A stretch of 64,000 bases of DNA from Microvirga subterranea (lineage in GTDB: Bacteria > Pseudomonadota > Alphaproteobacteria > Rhizobiales > Beijerinckiaceae): assembly GCF_003350535.1 (NCBI RefSeq), contig NZ_QQBB01000004.1:231384-295383 (forward strand), given 5' to 3'. The stretch's first letter is position 1, and every line of letters starts with the position of its first letter. The notes beneath the pieces were generated by a model. The model worked only from the letters and a program-made list of their open reading frames with translations, searched no databases and had not been told where the DNA came from. Positions 8,382 to 16,445 of this stretch are shown here, piece by piece. The translations under genes were made by a program, and so were the position numbers.

Positions 8382-8597
8382 CTAACCCTTCTTCATCCGC
8401 CAGAGCTGGAAGCCGTCGGACGTGATCGCCTGCTCGATCACCCGGCGCGAGAACTTGTGCGGAGGGGCTTCGCGGGAGCCGAGGGCTCCGGTCAGTCCCC
8501 ACGGGCCGTACTTTGCCGGAAGCTTGCTTCCCGTCTCATCGCTCGCGAAGGCGTGAAGATCTTCCTTGGCTTGGGAGGCGAACATGAAGATGCGCAT
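8382..8597 (-). CDS. Conserved small hypothetical protein
   Basis: A 71-residue basic, soluble protein beginning MRIFMFASQAKEDLHAFA, with a central PPHKFSR segment and a C-terminal FQLWRMKK. I recall similar short proteins of unknown function in Hyphomicrobiales, so I call it real, but no domain is recognisable. It stands alone, 90 bases downstream of the methyltransferase gene on the same strand. Function unknown. Confidence 0.6.
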   Translation of the reverse strand: MRIFMFASQAKEDLHAFASDETGSKLPAKYGPWGLTGALGSREAPPHKFSRRVIEQAITSDGFQLWRMKKG

Positions 8598-8687
8598 GAC
8601 GAGGACTTTCGCTGTAGAAAACGGGACTTAGCCCGGAAAGATAGGGCACTGCCCCGGAAAGTCATCTCCGAAGCCGCAGCCCCTCCC

Positions 8688-9329
8688 CTATCGTCTCTTC
8701 CGGATGCGCATCAGCTTGAAGAAGCCTGCGGGAAAGAGCGGCTTCAGTTCCACCACCTCCATGACGCCCGTGCTCCTGGCCCAGGCCTCGACCCGTGAAG
8801 CCTTGAAGGCGGAGCTCCAGCCGATCGCCTTGGCGACGGGGGAGGCCATCTCCTCCAATGCCGCAATCGGACCGGAGGGCTGGCCGAAATGGTTGGCGAG
8901 AACGATCTCGCCGCCGGGCTTCAGGACACGGGCGAATTCCGTGAGAGCCGTTTCGGGCTCCGGCACGAGAGTGATGATGAATTGTGCCGTGACGGCGTCG
9001 AAGGTCTCGTCCGGGAACCCGAGACGGGTCACGTCCATGACCTGCAGGCTCTTGACGTGGGTCAGACCGCGCTTCTCCACCTTTTCCTGCGCCCGGCGCA
9101 GCATGTCCTCGGACAGGTCGACCCCGTAGACCTCCGCATGGCCCGGATAGTAGCCGAGCGACAGGCCCGTTCCGACGCCTGCCTCCAGGACCCTGGGGCC
9201 GCAGGCAACGGCCGCGTTCACCGCCGCACGGGCGGCCGGCTCGGTCAGCTTGTCGTAGACGAGGTCGTAGATCGGGGCCCAACGCGCGTAAGCCTTGCGC
9301 ATCAGGGCCGTGGTCGTTCCGTCCGTCAT
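8688..9329 (-). CDS. pmtA: Class I SAM methyltransferase, PmtA-like (phosphatidylethanolamine N-methyltransferase)
   Basis: A 213-residue methyltransferase. The N-terminal YARWAPIYDLVYDKLTEP and the SAM motif VLEAGVGTGLSL resemble Rhodobacter-type PmtA, which methylates phosphatidylethanolamine stepwise to phosphatidylcholine at the inner membrane. Later motifs include GVDLSEDML and LKPGGEIVLAN. No membrane segment, as expected for the soluble, membrane-associated enzyme. It lies 21 bases downstream of mnmA on the same strand. The class I fold is certain; the lipid substrate is a family-based guess, since UbiE-like methyltransferases share much of the signature. Confidence 0.7.
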   Translation of the reverse strand: MTDGTTTALMRKAYARWAPIYDLVYDKLTEPAARAAVNAAVACGPRVLEAGVGTGLSLGYYPGHAEVYGVDLSEDMLRRAQEKVEKRGLTHVKSLQVMDVTRLGFPDETFDAVTAQFIITLVPEPETALTEFARVLKPGGEIVLANHFGQPSGPIAALEEMASPVAKAIGWSSAFKASRVEAWARSTGVMEVVELKPLFPAGFFKLMRIRKRR

Positions 9330-9350
9330 GAAGGTTCCCTAGGAAAGGCC

Positions 9351-10505
9351 TCAGGCCGCGGCGGGTGCGGCTTCGGCTGCGGTGCGAGCGATGGTGCCCC
9401 CGCCAAGCACGCGTGCCCGGGGAGCATCGCTCTCATAGATGACACAAGCTTGACCGGGAGACACCCCTTCTTCCGCCGACAACAGCTCGACCGTAGGGCC
9501 GGTTCCGCCGAACCGCAGAATGGCCGGTCGCGGCTCGCGGGTGGAGCGGACCCGCACGGCCACCTCCATCCCCTCCTCGCCCAGCGCTTCCAGCGGACGA
9601 TCGCCGAGCCAATTGACGTCGATGATCCGGATCAGGCGTGTCGCCAGGGCCTCCCTCGGCCCAACCAGGACCCGTGCCTCCTTAGCGTCGAGGCGCACGA
9701 CGTAGAGCGGCTCGCCGACCGAGAGCCCCAGCCCCTTCCGCTGCCCGACGGTATAATGGATGATGCCTTCGTGACGTCCGAGCACGCGGCCGTCCACGTG
9801 AACGATCTCGCCCCCCTGAGCGGCGCCGGGCTTGAGGCGCTCGATCACGTCGCTGTAGCGCCCCTGCGTCACGAAGCAGATGTCCTGGCTGTCGGCCTTC
9901 TCGGCCACGCCGAGGCCGAATTCCCGCGCCAGGGCGCGGGTCTCGTCCTTCGGCAACTCGCCCAGAGGAAAGCGCAGAATGTCCAGCTGCTCGGGCGTGG
10001 TGGCATAGAGGAAATAGCTCTGATCCCGCTCCGGATCGGCCGCCCGATGAAGCGCTCGCCGTCCGTCCGGCAGGGCGCGGCTCGCCACGTAGTGGCCGGT
10101 GGCGAGAATGTCGGCCCCCAGCTCCTTTGCGGTCTCCAGAAGGTCGCGGAACTTGATCGAGCGGTTGCACTCCACGCAAGGGATGGGCGTCTCGCCCGCC
10201 AGATAGCTCTGGGTGAACCGGTCGATCACGGCCTCCCGAAAACGGGCCTCGTAGTCGAGCACGTAGTGGGGAATGCCAATGGCCTCCGCCACGCGGCGCG
10301 CATCGTAGATGTCCTGTCCCGCGCAGCAGGCGCCCTTGCGATGCACGGCGGCGCCATGATCGTAGAGCTGGAGCGTGATGCCGAGGACGTCGTAGCCTTC
10401 GCGCTTGAGGAGAGCAGCCACGACGGAAGAGTCGACGCCGCCCGACATCGCGACCACGACGCGTGTCTGGGATGGGTCCTTGGGAAGTCCGAGTGAATTG
10501 AGCAT
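9351..10505 (-). CDS. mnmA: tRNA-specific 2-thiouridylase MnmA
   Basis: A 384-residue enzyme that thiolates U34 of tRNA-Lys, -Glu and -Gln, taking sulfur from a persulfide relay. Seen: the PP-loop AMSGGVDSS near residue 20, the first catalytic cysteine in [13 protein letters not shown], the ATGHYV block, and the second catalytic cysteine near the C-terminus in GQACVIYES. Length is typical. The C-terminal tail ends in an Ala-rich stretch. A 535-residue open frame on the opposite strand is only its shadow. Confidence 0.97.
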   Translation of the reverse strand: MLNSLGLPKDPSQTRVVVAMSGGVDSSVVAALLKREGYDVLGITLQLYDHGAAVHRKGACCAGQDIYDARRVAEAIGIPHYVLDYEARFREAVIDRFTQSYLAGETPIPCVECNRSIKFRDLLETAKELGADILATGHYVASRALPDGRRALHRAADPERDQSYFLYATTPEQLDILRFPLGELPKDETRALAREFGLGVAEKADSQDICFVTQGRYSDVIERLKPGAAQGGEIVHVDGRVLGRHEGIIHYTVGQRKGLGLSVGEPLYVVRLDAKEARVLVGPREALATRLIRIIDVNWLGDRPLEALGEEGMEVAVRVRSTREPRPAILRFGGTGPTVELLSAEEGVSPGQACVIYESDAPRARVLGGGTIARTAAEAAPAAA

Positions 10506-10666
10506 CGTTCCATCCAGAGGCGCCGTTCAAGGCGGCGCACGGGAGGGGCCAAAGCCTTTCTATAGCGACTGCGGCTGCAATGTTCCAGAGCGACAAAGCA
10601 CTCCAATAAGGCGGCCTTAACTATTATGGCCAAATCTGGGCAGGCTCGTTGAAGTCCCTGCGGCGT

Positions 10667-10681
10667 TTAGGAAAACATTAA
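10667..10681 (+). promoter_or_regulatory. Candidate CtrA box upstream of sciP
   Basis: TTAG, seven bases, TTAA: one mismatch to the CtrA consensus TTAA-N7-TTAA. It lies 57 bases before the sciP ATG, and in Caulobacter sciP is activated by CtrA. Confidence 0.45.
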
Positions 10682-10737
10682 GTCCCGTGGCGTAGCTTGA
10701 GCCCAACGAGGTCGTTGAATTTTTGTGTGAGCGTATC

Positions 10738-11013
10738 ATGACCGAACCCCACCGCCCAAGGGTCAAGTATGTCATTGGGCCTGACGGCAGTCCTCTGACG
10801 ATTGCCGATCTTCCTCCATCGTCCACCCGCCGATGGGTCATCCGCCGCAAGGCCGAGGTCGTCGCCGCCGTGCGTGGCGGTCTTCTGAGCCTCGAGGAAG
10901 CCTGTCAGCGTTATACGCTGACCACGGAAGAGTTCCTGAGCTGGCAGCTTTCCATCGACCAGCATGGCCTCGCAGGCCTGCGCACGACGCGGATCCAGCA
11001 GTACCGCCAGTAG
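10738..11013 (+). CDS. sciP: SciP, CtrA-inhibiting DUF1153 protein
   Basis: A 91-residue helix-turn-helix protein nearly identical in layout to Caulobacter SciP: PRVKYVIGPDGSPLTIADLP, then RRWVIRRKAEVVAAVRGG (recognition region) and a C-terminal LAGLRTTR. SciP binds DNA and CtrA and blocks CtrA-dependent transcription at specific cell-cycle stages. The ATG was chosen over a TTG five codons earlier because it matches the SciP N-terminus. It sits about 4.4 kb from ctrA with motility and phosphorelay genes nearby. A hairpin terminator follows at 11038-11066. Confidence 0.94.
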   Translation: MTEPHRPRVKYVIGPDGSPLTIADLPPSSTRRWVIRRKAEVVAAVRGGLLSLEEACQRYTLTTEEFLSWQLSIDQHGLAGLRTTRIQQYRQ

Positions 11014-11037
11014 TCCTCCGTTCAGGAGACCTGTTGC

Positions 11038-11066
11038 AAGGCGCGGCCCCAGGGCGGCGCCTTTTT
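11038..11066 (+). terminator. Rho-independent terminator after sciP
   Basis: A seven-base stem (AAGGCGC with GCGCCTT) around a 12-base loop, followed by a T run. It begins 25 bases after the sciP stop. Confidence 0.65.
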
Positions 11067-11091
11067 CGTTTCAGGCTGCCAGACCGGCTCA

Positions 11092-11108
11092 TTAAGGGAT
11101 TGCTAACC
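11092..11108 (+). promoter_or_regulatory. Candidate CtrA box upstream of the FlbD-like gene
   Basis: TTAA, seven bases, CTAACC: one mismatch to TTAA-N7-TTAACC. It lies between the sciP terminator and the FlbD-like gene, about 50 bases before the proposed start. Confidence 0.4.
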
Positions 11109-11157
11109 ATAGGCTGGGAAATTGTTGCTAAGCACCTCCGTTCATATAGGTCTCGCA

Positions 11158-11460
11158 TTGCGCCCAGCTCTCGAAACGCCAAGCCGTCAGGACTCACCGC
11201 AATCGAACTTCTGGGTGCCAGAATCCCCATCCCCGATCAGACGAGCCGACGCTCCGGCCGGGCCCCTCGTCGGCAGAACCCTGGCCGATGTCGAACGACA
11301 TCTCATCCTCGAGACCCTAAGCCACTGCCTCGGCAACAGAACCCATGCGGCGAAGCTTCTGGGCATTTCCATCCGGACCCTGCGCAACAAGCTGAGCGAG
11401 TACATGGAGGCCGGCATCACGGTCCCCGAACCGGGGCAAAAGTCCTCCCAGGTCTCCTGA
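11158..11460 (+). CDS. Orphan FlbD-type Fis-family HTH protein
   Basis: About 100 residues. The C-terminal half GRTLADVERHLILETL plus LGNRTHAAKLLGISIRTLR is the Fis-type DNA-binding domain found at the end of the flagellar regulator FlbD. The receiver and sigma-54 AAA+ domains of FlbD are absent, so it cannot activate sigma-54 by itself. There is no ATG before the HTH; TTG at 11158 (AGG seven bases upstream) is the best start, with TTG at 11122 or GTG at 11215 possible. It lies beside sciP with a CtrA-like box upstream. It probably regulates flagellar or cell-cycle genes by DNA binding alone. Confidence 0.7.
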   Translation: MRPALETPSRQDSPQSNFWVPESPSPIRRADAPAGPLVGRTLADVERHLILETLSHCLGNRTHAAKLLGISIRTLRNKLSEYMEAGITVPEPGQKSSQVS

Positions 11461-11468
11461 TCCGTCCG

Positions 11469-12305
11469 CTAACGCTCGGCGCGCTTCCTCAGCCACAGGC
11501 TGGTTTCGTGGGCACCCGCGGCAAGGGGCAACGATGCGATGATGCTGGCCGAGCAAAGAGGCAACACTTCCTTGGCCACGAAATGGCTCGCGAAGACGAG
11601 GTCGTAGGCGCCGCCCTGAAGGAGGGTTCCGACCGGGATCTGCTCGTTGTAGGCGCGCCAGGACCAAGCCGCCGGATAGGCATCCGGCAGGGTGATGTCG
11701 TGAATATGGACCAGCGCGCCGGCGCCCAGGCGCGGCAGCACGTCCAGGAACAGCCGATCGACGTCCGTGCCCGGCATGGCGATATGGCTGGAATCAATGA
11801 ACAGGACGTCCCCGGCCCCGAGTTGCTCGAAAAGCTTCGGATCGGCGTCCTTCAGCAGGACCGGATAATGCTCCACGTCCAAACGGGCCAAATCGGCCCG
11901 CGGGGCGGGATCGATGCAGGCAATCCGGGTTTCGAGCCCGCCGTCCCGAACGGCCTGGGCCATGAACCGGGTCGAATGGCCTGATCCGACCTCGATGATG
12001 CGTCCCGGCCTCTCGCGGCGAACGATCGTGTAGGCCGCCACGGCATCGAGGCGCGGGAACCAGTCCTGGTCGAAGCGCGCCGGCCCCTGCCCGTCCCTGA
12101 TGCGCCCGAGATCCTCCGCATAGGCCTCGGCGGAATCGACGATCTGTCGGAACTGCGGACGCGCCGCGTCGAAGAGCGGGCGCAGCGCGGGATAATCGAC
12201 CGGCTCGACGCCCGCCGCATAGCGATACGGAATGAAGAAACCGAGCGGTTTGATGCCGAACAGGGTCGACAGGCCGAACCGCAGCCTTCGCTCCAATGTC
12301 CGCAT
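11469..12305 (-). CDS. Class I SAM-dependent methyltransferase (Methyltransf_24-like)
   Basis: About 278 residues. The central RIIEVGSGHSTRFMAQAV is SAM motif I, followed by CIDPAPRADL and then FIDSSHIAMPGTDVDRLF with the conserved acidic/His pair, as in small O-methyltransferases and sugar-cluster methyltransferases. No membrane helix, though the N-terminus is basic and hydrophobic. Start: ATG just after the upstream membrane-protein stop; a TTG five codons earlier would overlap that gene. Neither start has a clear ribosome site, so coupling to the upstream gene is likely. Substrate unknown. Confidence 0.75.
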   Translation of the reverse strand: MRTLERRLRFGLSTLFGIKPLGFFIPYRYAAGVEPVDYPALRPLFDAARPQFRQIVDSAEAYAEDLGRIRDGQGPARFDQDWFPRLDAVAAYTIVRRERPGRIIEVGSGHSTRFMAQAVRDGGLETRIACIDPAPRADLARLDVEHYPVLLKDADPKLFEQLGAGDVLFIDSSHIAMPGTDVDRLFLDVLPRLGAGALVHIHDITLPDAYPAAWSWRAYNEQIPVGTLLQGGAYDLVFASHFVAKEVLPLCSASIIASLPLAAGAHETSLWLRKRAER

Positions 12306-12312
12306 CGGACGG

Positions 12313-13314
12313 TCAGCCAAGTGGCGCGGGAGGAAGAGGTCCGTCGCCGGCCCCTTCCCTGCCCCGCCAGGCTTGCGTCAGACGCGCCCGCTCGAAGAGC
12401 AGGACGACGATCAGGGACATGGCGAACGGGATCAAGAGGTAGAAGAGGCGGAACACGATCAATGCCGCTAGGACATCCGCCTTCGGGATATCCGGCATGG
12501 CGGTGAGGAACACGAGCTCGAACACCCCCAGGCCTCCCGGGGCGTGGCTGACCAGGGCCGCCGAGAAGGAGGCCAGGAAGACGGCAAGGACGATGATGAA
12601 GCTGGGCTCGAGATGGGCCGGGAGAACGAAATAGATGATCCCGGCGGCTCCCAGCAACTCAAGCGGCGCAGCGATGAGCTGGCGCACCATGATGGCTGGA
12701 CGGGGATATTCCAGCTTGGCCTTGCGGATCACCAGGGGCGGCAGGTGGAGGATGGAGCCCGCCACGTACAGGATGACGAAGCCGATCAGGAGGAGCCCCA
12801 CGATCCGCGCCGTTGCCGGATTGGTCAGGGCTGCCGGAAGGAGATCCTCCAGCCGGTGAAGGAGCGTGGGATCGAGCGTCAGGACGACCCCGCCCAAAAG
12901 GATCGTTCCGAGACCGAACGTAAAGGAGCAGAGGGCCACCAGCACCGCGATCTGCGCGGCGCTCAAGCCCTTGGACGTATAGGCGCGATACCGCACGACG
13001 GCGCCCGAAAAGACGGACGCACCAATATTGTGCGAGAGGGCGTAGGTCGTGAAGGACGTGACGGAGACGAAGAGCCATGAAATGTGGCGTACGCCCAGGT
13101 GAAGGAGCGCGATCCGGTCATACCACGCGAGAGCCGCATAGGCCACGAGGGTCGACAGGCCTGCCAGAACGTAACGTTCCGTCGGAACGGCAGTCAGGCT
13201 GTCCCAAACGTCATCCAGGGAGAGACCACGAAGCTCTTTGTAGAGAAGCCAACCGGAAACAGCGACGGCCAACAATCCAATCAACGGCCAGATGAACTCA
13301 CGCACATTTTTCAT
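12313..13314 (-). CDS. UPF0104 / LPG-synthase-TM-type integral membrane protein (YbhN-like)
   Basis: A 333-residue inner-membrane protein with about eight hydrophobic helices. The blocks TTYALSHNIGASVFSGAVVRYR and, near the C-terminus, SHAPGGLGVFELVF are hallmarks of the flippase-like family related to the membrane half of MprF. Family members are thought to move lipids or lipid-linked groups across the membrane; the substrate here is unknown. It is translated just before the methyltransferase gene at 12305, so the two may act together. Confidence 0.85.
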   Translation of the reverse strand: MKNVREFIWPLIGLLAVAVSGWLLYKELRGLSLDDVWDSLTAVPTERYVLAGLSTLVAYAALAWYDRIALLHLGVRHISWLFVSVTSFTTYALSHNIGASVFSGAVVRYRAYTSKGLSAAQIAVLVALCSFTFGLGTILLGGVVLTLDPTLLHRLEDLLPAALTNPATARIVGLLLIGFVILYVAGSILHLPPLVIRKAKLEYPRPAIMVRQLIAAPLELLGAAGIIYFVLPAHLEPSFIIVLAVFLASFSAALVSHAPGGLGVFELVFLTAMPDIPKADVLAALIVFRLFYLLIPFAMSLIVVLLFERARLTQAWRGREGAGDGPLPPAPLG

Positions 13315-13555
13315 TGAGGCGGTCGCGCTCCTTCGTTCCGGTTTCTCTGTGCCTCAGGAACCTCTTGTGCTGCAAGGGGATATTGAGGCGCACCATGGGT
13401 CACGACAGCTTCGGCAAAGGCTGGCGTGCGAAGAAGCGGGAAGGATCGAGGCTCGGGATCGCCGGCGGGCGGCGGATCGGCCCGAAGCAACGGTTGCGCT
13501 GTTGCCGCGGCCGTGGGACATCGTGCCGTTCGGGACGCGCGAGAGGCATTGAAGC

Positions 13556-14170
13556 ATGACGGCACGATCTCAGGTGATGCTCAATCTCGACGGGTATACG
13601 GATCTCCCGCCCGGCAAGATCGCATCCATCGTGACGTATCTCGAAATGCGGGATCCGCCAGCCCGGCCGAGGGGACCAAAGCCCGCCGGATGGTCGCTTC
13701 AGCCGCTCCGGGGACACCTCGATCGATATCGCGGCCTTTTCCGTAGGATCGGCGAACCCTGGCTCTGGTTCAGCCGCGCCGCGATGCCCGACGACAGGCT
13801 GGCGGAGATTCTCGACGATCCGAGAGTGGAGGCCTATGCCCTGAATGACGGCGTCGACGACATCGGACTGCTGGAGCTCGATTTTCGCCGCGAGGACGAG
13901 GTCGAACTCGGGTTTCTGGGCGTCGTCCCCGGGACGATCGGCCAAGGAGCCGGGCGGCACCTCATGGATGAGGCGATCAGCCGGGCCTTCGGGAGGCCGG
14001 TGAACCGCTTCTTCGTCCATACCTGCTCGCTGGACCACCCGGGGGCTCTCGCCTTCTACATCCGGTCGGGCTTCGTTCCCTACAAACGTGCGATCGAGGT
14101 TGCCGACGACCCGAGGCTCCTCGGTCTGCTCCCACGAGAGGCGGGGCCGCATGTCCCTATGCTCGCGTAG
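13556..14170 (+). CDS. GNAT-family N-acetyltransferase
   Basis: A 204-residue protein. The C-terminal two thirds carries the GNAT fold: VELGFLGVVPGTIGQGAGRHLMDEA contains the acetyl-CoA-binding Q/RxxGxG/A loop, and LDHPGALAFYIRSGFVPYK is the closing motif. The N-terminal 55 residues (IASIVTYLEMRDPP) form an extra segment seen in related alphaproteobacterial proteins. Acceptor unknown. It stands alone, convergent with fliJ. Confidence 0.85.
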   Translation: MTARSQVMLNLDGYTDLPPGKIASIVTYLEMRDPPARPRGPKPAGWSLQPLRGHLDRYRGLFRRIGEPWLWFSRAAMPDDRLAEILDDPRVEAYALNDGVDDIGLLELDFRREDEVELGFLGVVPGTIGQGAGRHLMDEAISRAFGRPVNRFFVHTCSLDHPGALAFYIRSGFVPYKRAIEVADDPRLLGLLPREAGPHVPMLA

Positions 14171-14184
14171 GCCGGACATGCGAA

Positions 14185-14211
14185 AGGGCACGCTGCGTGA
14201 CAGCGCGCCCT
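14185..14211 (-). terminator. Hairpin between the GNAT gene and fliJ
   Basis: An eleven-base imperfect stem (AGGGCACGCTG with CAGCGCGCCCT) around a five-base loop lies between two convergent genes. A short T run follows only on the minus strand, so it most likely ends the fliJ transcript. Confidence 0.45.
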
Positions 14212-14233
14212 CTGAAAGAGAAAGCAGGGAAGT

Positions 14234-14650
14234 TCAGGCGGTGGCCCGCAGGGCGCGCACCTGACCGGCATGGCTGATGGCAGCCTGTTCGCGAACGGCG
14301 TCCATGGCCCGCTCCGCGGAGCGTTCGCGATCCTCGAGGCTCTCCGCCTTCTTCAGCTCCTCGAAAGCCTCTCCGAGTTCCGCCTTGGCATCATCGAGCT
14401 GAGCATGGAGATTCTCGGCGGACTGGCGAAGATTATCACGCCGCTGGGCTGCGGCGCGGGCATAGGTCGGATAGGCGAAATGGTTCGGATCAGAGATCCC
14501 GGCCTTCTGCTCTTCCGCAGCGATCTCGCGATCAAGGTCAGCCGCCATGCGGTCGAACTCGGCGATCATCATCTCGATCTGTGCCACTCTCCGGCGTTTT
14601 TCGTCCACCTGAAAGCGCTTGAGGCGGATGAGCGTATCCCGCGACTTCAT
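14234..14650 (-). CDS. fliJ: Flagellar export protein FliJ
   Basis: A 138-residue, almost entirely helical coiled-coil protein. MKSRDTLIRLKRFQVDEKRR and the following AQIEMMIAEFDRMAADLDREI are characteristic of alphaproteobacterial FliJ, the chaperone-like stalk of the flagellar type III export ATPase. The ATG at 14650 was chosen because it matches the family N-terminus and has GGAG upstream. It is transcribed away from ctrA, consistent with control of flagellar genes from the shared 515-base region. No other flagellar gene is in the window. Confidence 0.85.
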   Translation of the reverse strand: MKSRDTLIRLKRFQVDEKRRRVAQIEMMIAEFDRMAADLDREIAAEEQKAGISDPNHFAYPTYARAAAQRRDNLRQSAENLHAQLDDAKAELGEAFEELKKAESLEDRERSAERAMDAVREQAAISHAGQVRALRATA

Positions 14651-15165
14651 CTTGATTGAACTCCACACGTCGCTGTTTCACGTGCCCCACGGATCGCTCA
14701 GTTACCCGTCAGGCATGCCTAACCATGGTCGATGGAAGTTGACCCTTCCTTACCGGGGACAAGAAAAAATTCTGGAAATACAGGTCGCTGCGTCCAATTC
14801 CTCATTCCGGCCTTCCGCCCGGCAGGTCCGTCAACCTTTCGTTTACCGATTTCGTTAAGACTGCGAGGGTCACGGCTGTGATCCTGGGGGGCTCGGCCGG
14901 ACGGGGCGCAAAACGCCTCGAGAACAAAGTTTTTCGGGCACTGAACGCGGTTCCGCATGGTAACGCAAAATCCACAGGGCAGGAGCTTCGCACGGCCGAT
15001 CGGCGATGCCGAGTCGTTAAGAGCTTGCATGTCAGAATCAGGGTTTGTTAACCATTCTGAATTAGCGTTGCGAATCAGATCAAAAGGGCATTCGCCACAG
15101 GCCCTGTGGCGAGTGGGCGGCTCTCCGCTGCTCAGTGGCCCATGGGCAAGGGCTGGGGATTGAAC
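14651..15165. promoter_or_regulatory. fliJ-ctrA intergenic control region
   Basis: A 515-base region without a gene. Close to ctrA it carries three GANTC sites (CcrM methylation sites) at 15011-15015, 15035-15039 and 15072-15076, and a TTAACCAT half-site at 15048-15055 of the kind bound by CtrA. In Caulobacter both methylation and CtrA autoregulation control ctrA promoters, so the same wiring is likely here. No perfect TTAA-N7-TTAA box is seen. Confidence 0.6.
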
Positions 15166-15867
15166 ATGCGCGTACTTCTGATTGAAGACGACAGCGCAAC
15201 TGCGCAGAGCATCGAGCTGATGCTGAAGTCCGAGAATTTCAACGTCTATGCGACGGATCTCGGCGAAGAGGGCGTCGACCTCGGCAAGCTGTACGACTAC
15301 GACATCATCCTTCTCGACCTGAACCTTCCCGACATGTCGGGCTACGAGGTTCTGCGGACCCTGCGCGTCGCGAAGGTGAAGACCCCGATCCTGATCCTGT
15401 CCGGCATGGCCGGCACCGAAGACAAGGTGAAGGGCTTGGGCTTCGGTGCCGACGACTACCTGACGAAGCCGTTCCACAAGGACGAGCTCGTCGCCCGCAT
15501 CCATGCGATCGTGCGACGTTCGAAGGGACATGCCCAGTCGGTCATCACCACGGGCGATCTGATCGTCAATCTCGACACCAAGACGGTCGAGGTGGGAGGC
15601 GCCCGGGTCCACCTGACCGGCAAGGAGTATCAGATGCTGGAACTTCTCTCCCTGCGTAAGGGCACGACCCTCACGAAGGAGATGTTCCTCAACCACCTCT
15701 ACGGCGGCATGGATGAGCCGGAGCTGAAGATCATCGACGTCTTCATCTGCAAGCTCCGCAAGAAGCTCGCCAATGCATCGCAGGGCAAGAACTACATCGA
15801 GACCGTGTGGGGTCGCGGCTACGTGCTCCGCGAGCCCGGCGACTCGGACGTGCGTCTCGCAGTCTGA
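15166..15867 (+). CDS. ctrA: Cell-cycle response regulator CtrA
   Basis: A 233-residue OmpR-type regulator, the master transcription factor of the alphaproteobacterial cell cycle. The N-terminal receiver has the acidic pocket E7-D8-D9, phosphorylated D51 in LLDLNLP and K in [14 protein letters not shown]. The C-terminal winged helix contains [17 protein letters not shown] and FICKLRKKL, the near-invariant CtrA DNA-binding helix. The ATG starting MRVLLIEDD matches CtrA proteins; an upstream in-frame start is not used. ChpT, its phosphodonor, is encoded nearby at 17087-16446 and its inhibitor SciP at 10738-11013. An ideal terminator follows. Confidence 0.98.
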   Translation: MRVLLIEDDSATAQSIELMLKSENFNVYATDLGEEGVDLGKLYDYDIILLDLNLPDMSGYEVLRTLRVAKVKTPILILSGMAGTEDKVKGLGFGADDYLTKPFHKDELVARIHAIVRRSKGHAQSVITTGDLIVNLDTKTVEVGGARVHLTGKEYQMLELLSLRKGTTLTKEMFLNHLYGGMDEPELKIIDVFICKLRKKLANASQGKNYIETVWGRGYVLREPGDSDVRLAV

Positions 15868-15891
15868 CGTCGATCCACACCGGTTCATAAG

Positions 15892-15918
15892 AAGCCCGGC
15901 ATCAGCCGGGCTTTTTTG
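15892..15918 (+). terminator. Rho-independent terminator of ctrA
   Basis: A perfect nine-base stem (AAGCCCGGC with GCCGGGCTT), a four-base loop ATCA and a T run, 24 bases after the ctrA stop. Confidence 0.92.
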
Positions 15919-15955
15919 TTAGGCTAGCCGCCCTCACCTTACGAAGGGCGCGCCC

Positions 15956-16393
15956 ATGAAGTCCATGATTCAACCCTGGCAGCTTTGGGCAGTGCTGTCG
16001 GCCGCCTTCGCGGCCCTCACGGCCATTTTCGCCAAGCTGGGAGTCGAGCAGATCAACTCCGACTTCGCCACGCTTGTTCGGACCCTCGTCATCCTGGCTA
16101 CCGTGAGCGTCATCGTCTGGGGCACCGGACAGTGGCAGGAGTTGCCCTCGGTCTCCGGGCGAACCTGTTTGTTTTTGGTCTTATCAGGGCTCGCCACGGG
16201 CGCATCGTGGCTCTGCTACTTCCGCGCGCTCAAGGTCGGCGAGGCAGCCCGGGTCGCGCCCATAGACAAGTTGAGCGTCGTGCTCGTCGCCATCTTCGGG
16301 GCGGCTTTTCTCGGAGAGCGCCTGTCCATCGCAAATTGGACAGGCGTCGTTCTGATTGCGGCAGGAGCCGTTCTCGTCGCACTACGGCCGTGA
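15956..16393 (+). CDS. EamA-family small transporter (single EamA domain)
   Basis: A 145-residue membrane protein with about five hydrophobic helices and one EamA domain. The block ATGASWLCYFRALKVGEAARVAPIDK and the final helix GVVLIAAGAVLVAL are typical. Full-length drug/metabolite transporters carry two such domains, so this one probably works as a dimer, as proposed for small BagX/YcxC-like members. The substrate is unknown. It has its own start after the ctrA terminator. Confidence 0.83.
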   Translation: MKSMIQPWQLWAVLSAAFAALTAIFAKLGVEQINSDFATLVRTLVILATVSVIVWGTGQWQELPSVSGRTCLFLVLSGLATGASWLCYFRALKVGEAARVAPIDKLSVVLVAIFGAAFLGERLSIANWTGVVLIAAGAVLVALRP

Positions 16394-16445
16394 CGGGCGC
16401 GGGAGAGGGACGCCAGCAAGAGATGCTTGGTGTCGCCGTGGATGC

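Noticed and set aside
8889-10496. 535-residue open frame on the plus strand
   Set aside because: It runs antisense to mnmA and the end of the PmtA-like gene. It has no domain, a biased composition and no ribosome site; mnmA is unmistakable on the other strand.
13314-13559. 81-residue plus-strand frame between the membrane protein and GNAT genes
   Set aside because: Arg/Gly/Cys-rich, no ribosome site, no family; overlapping frames on both strands look equally poor.
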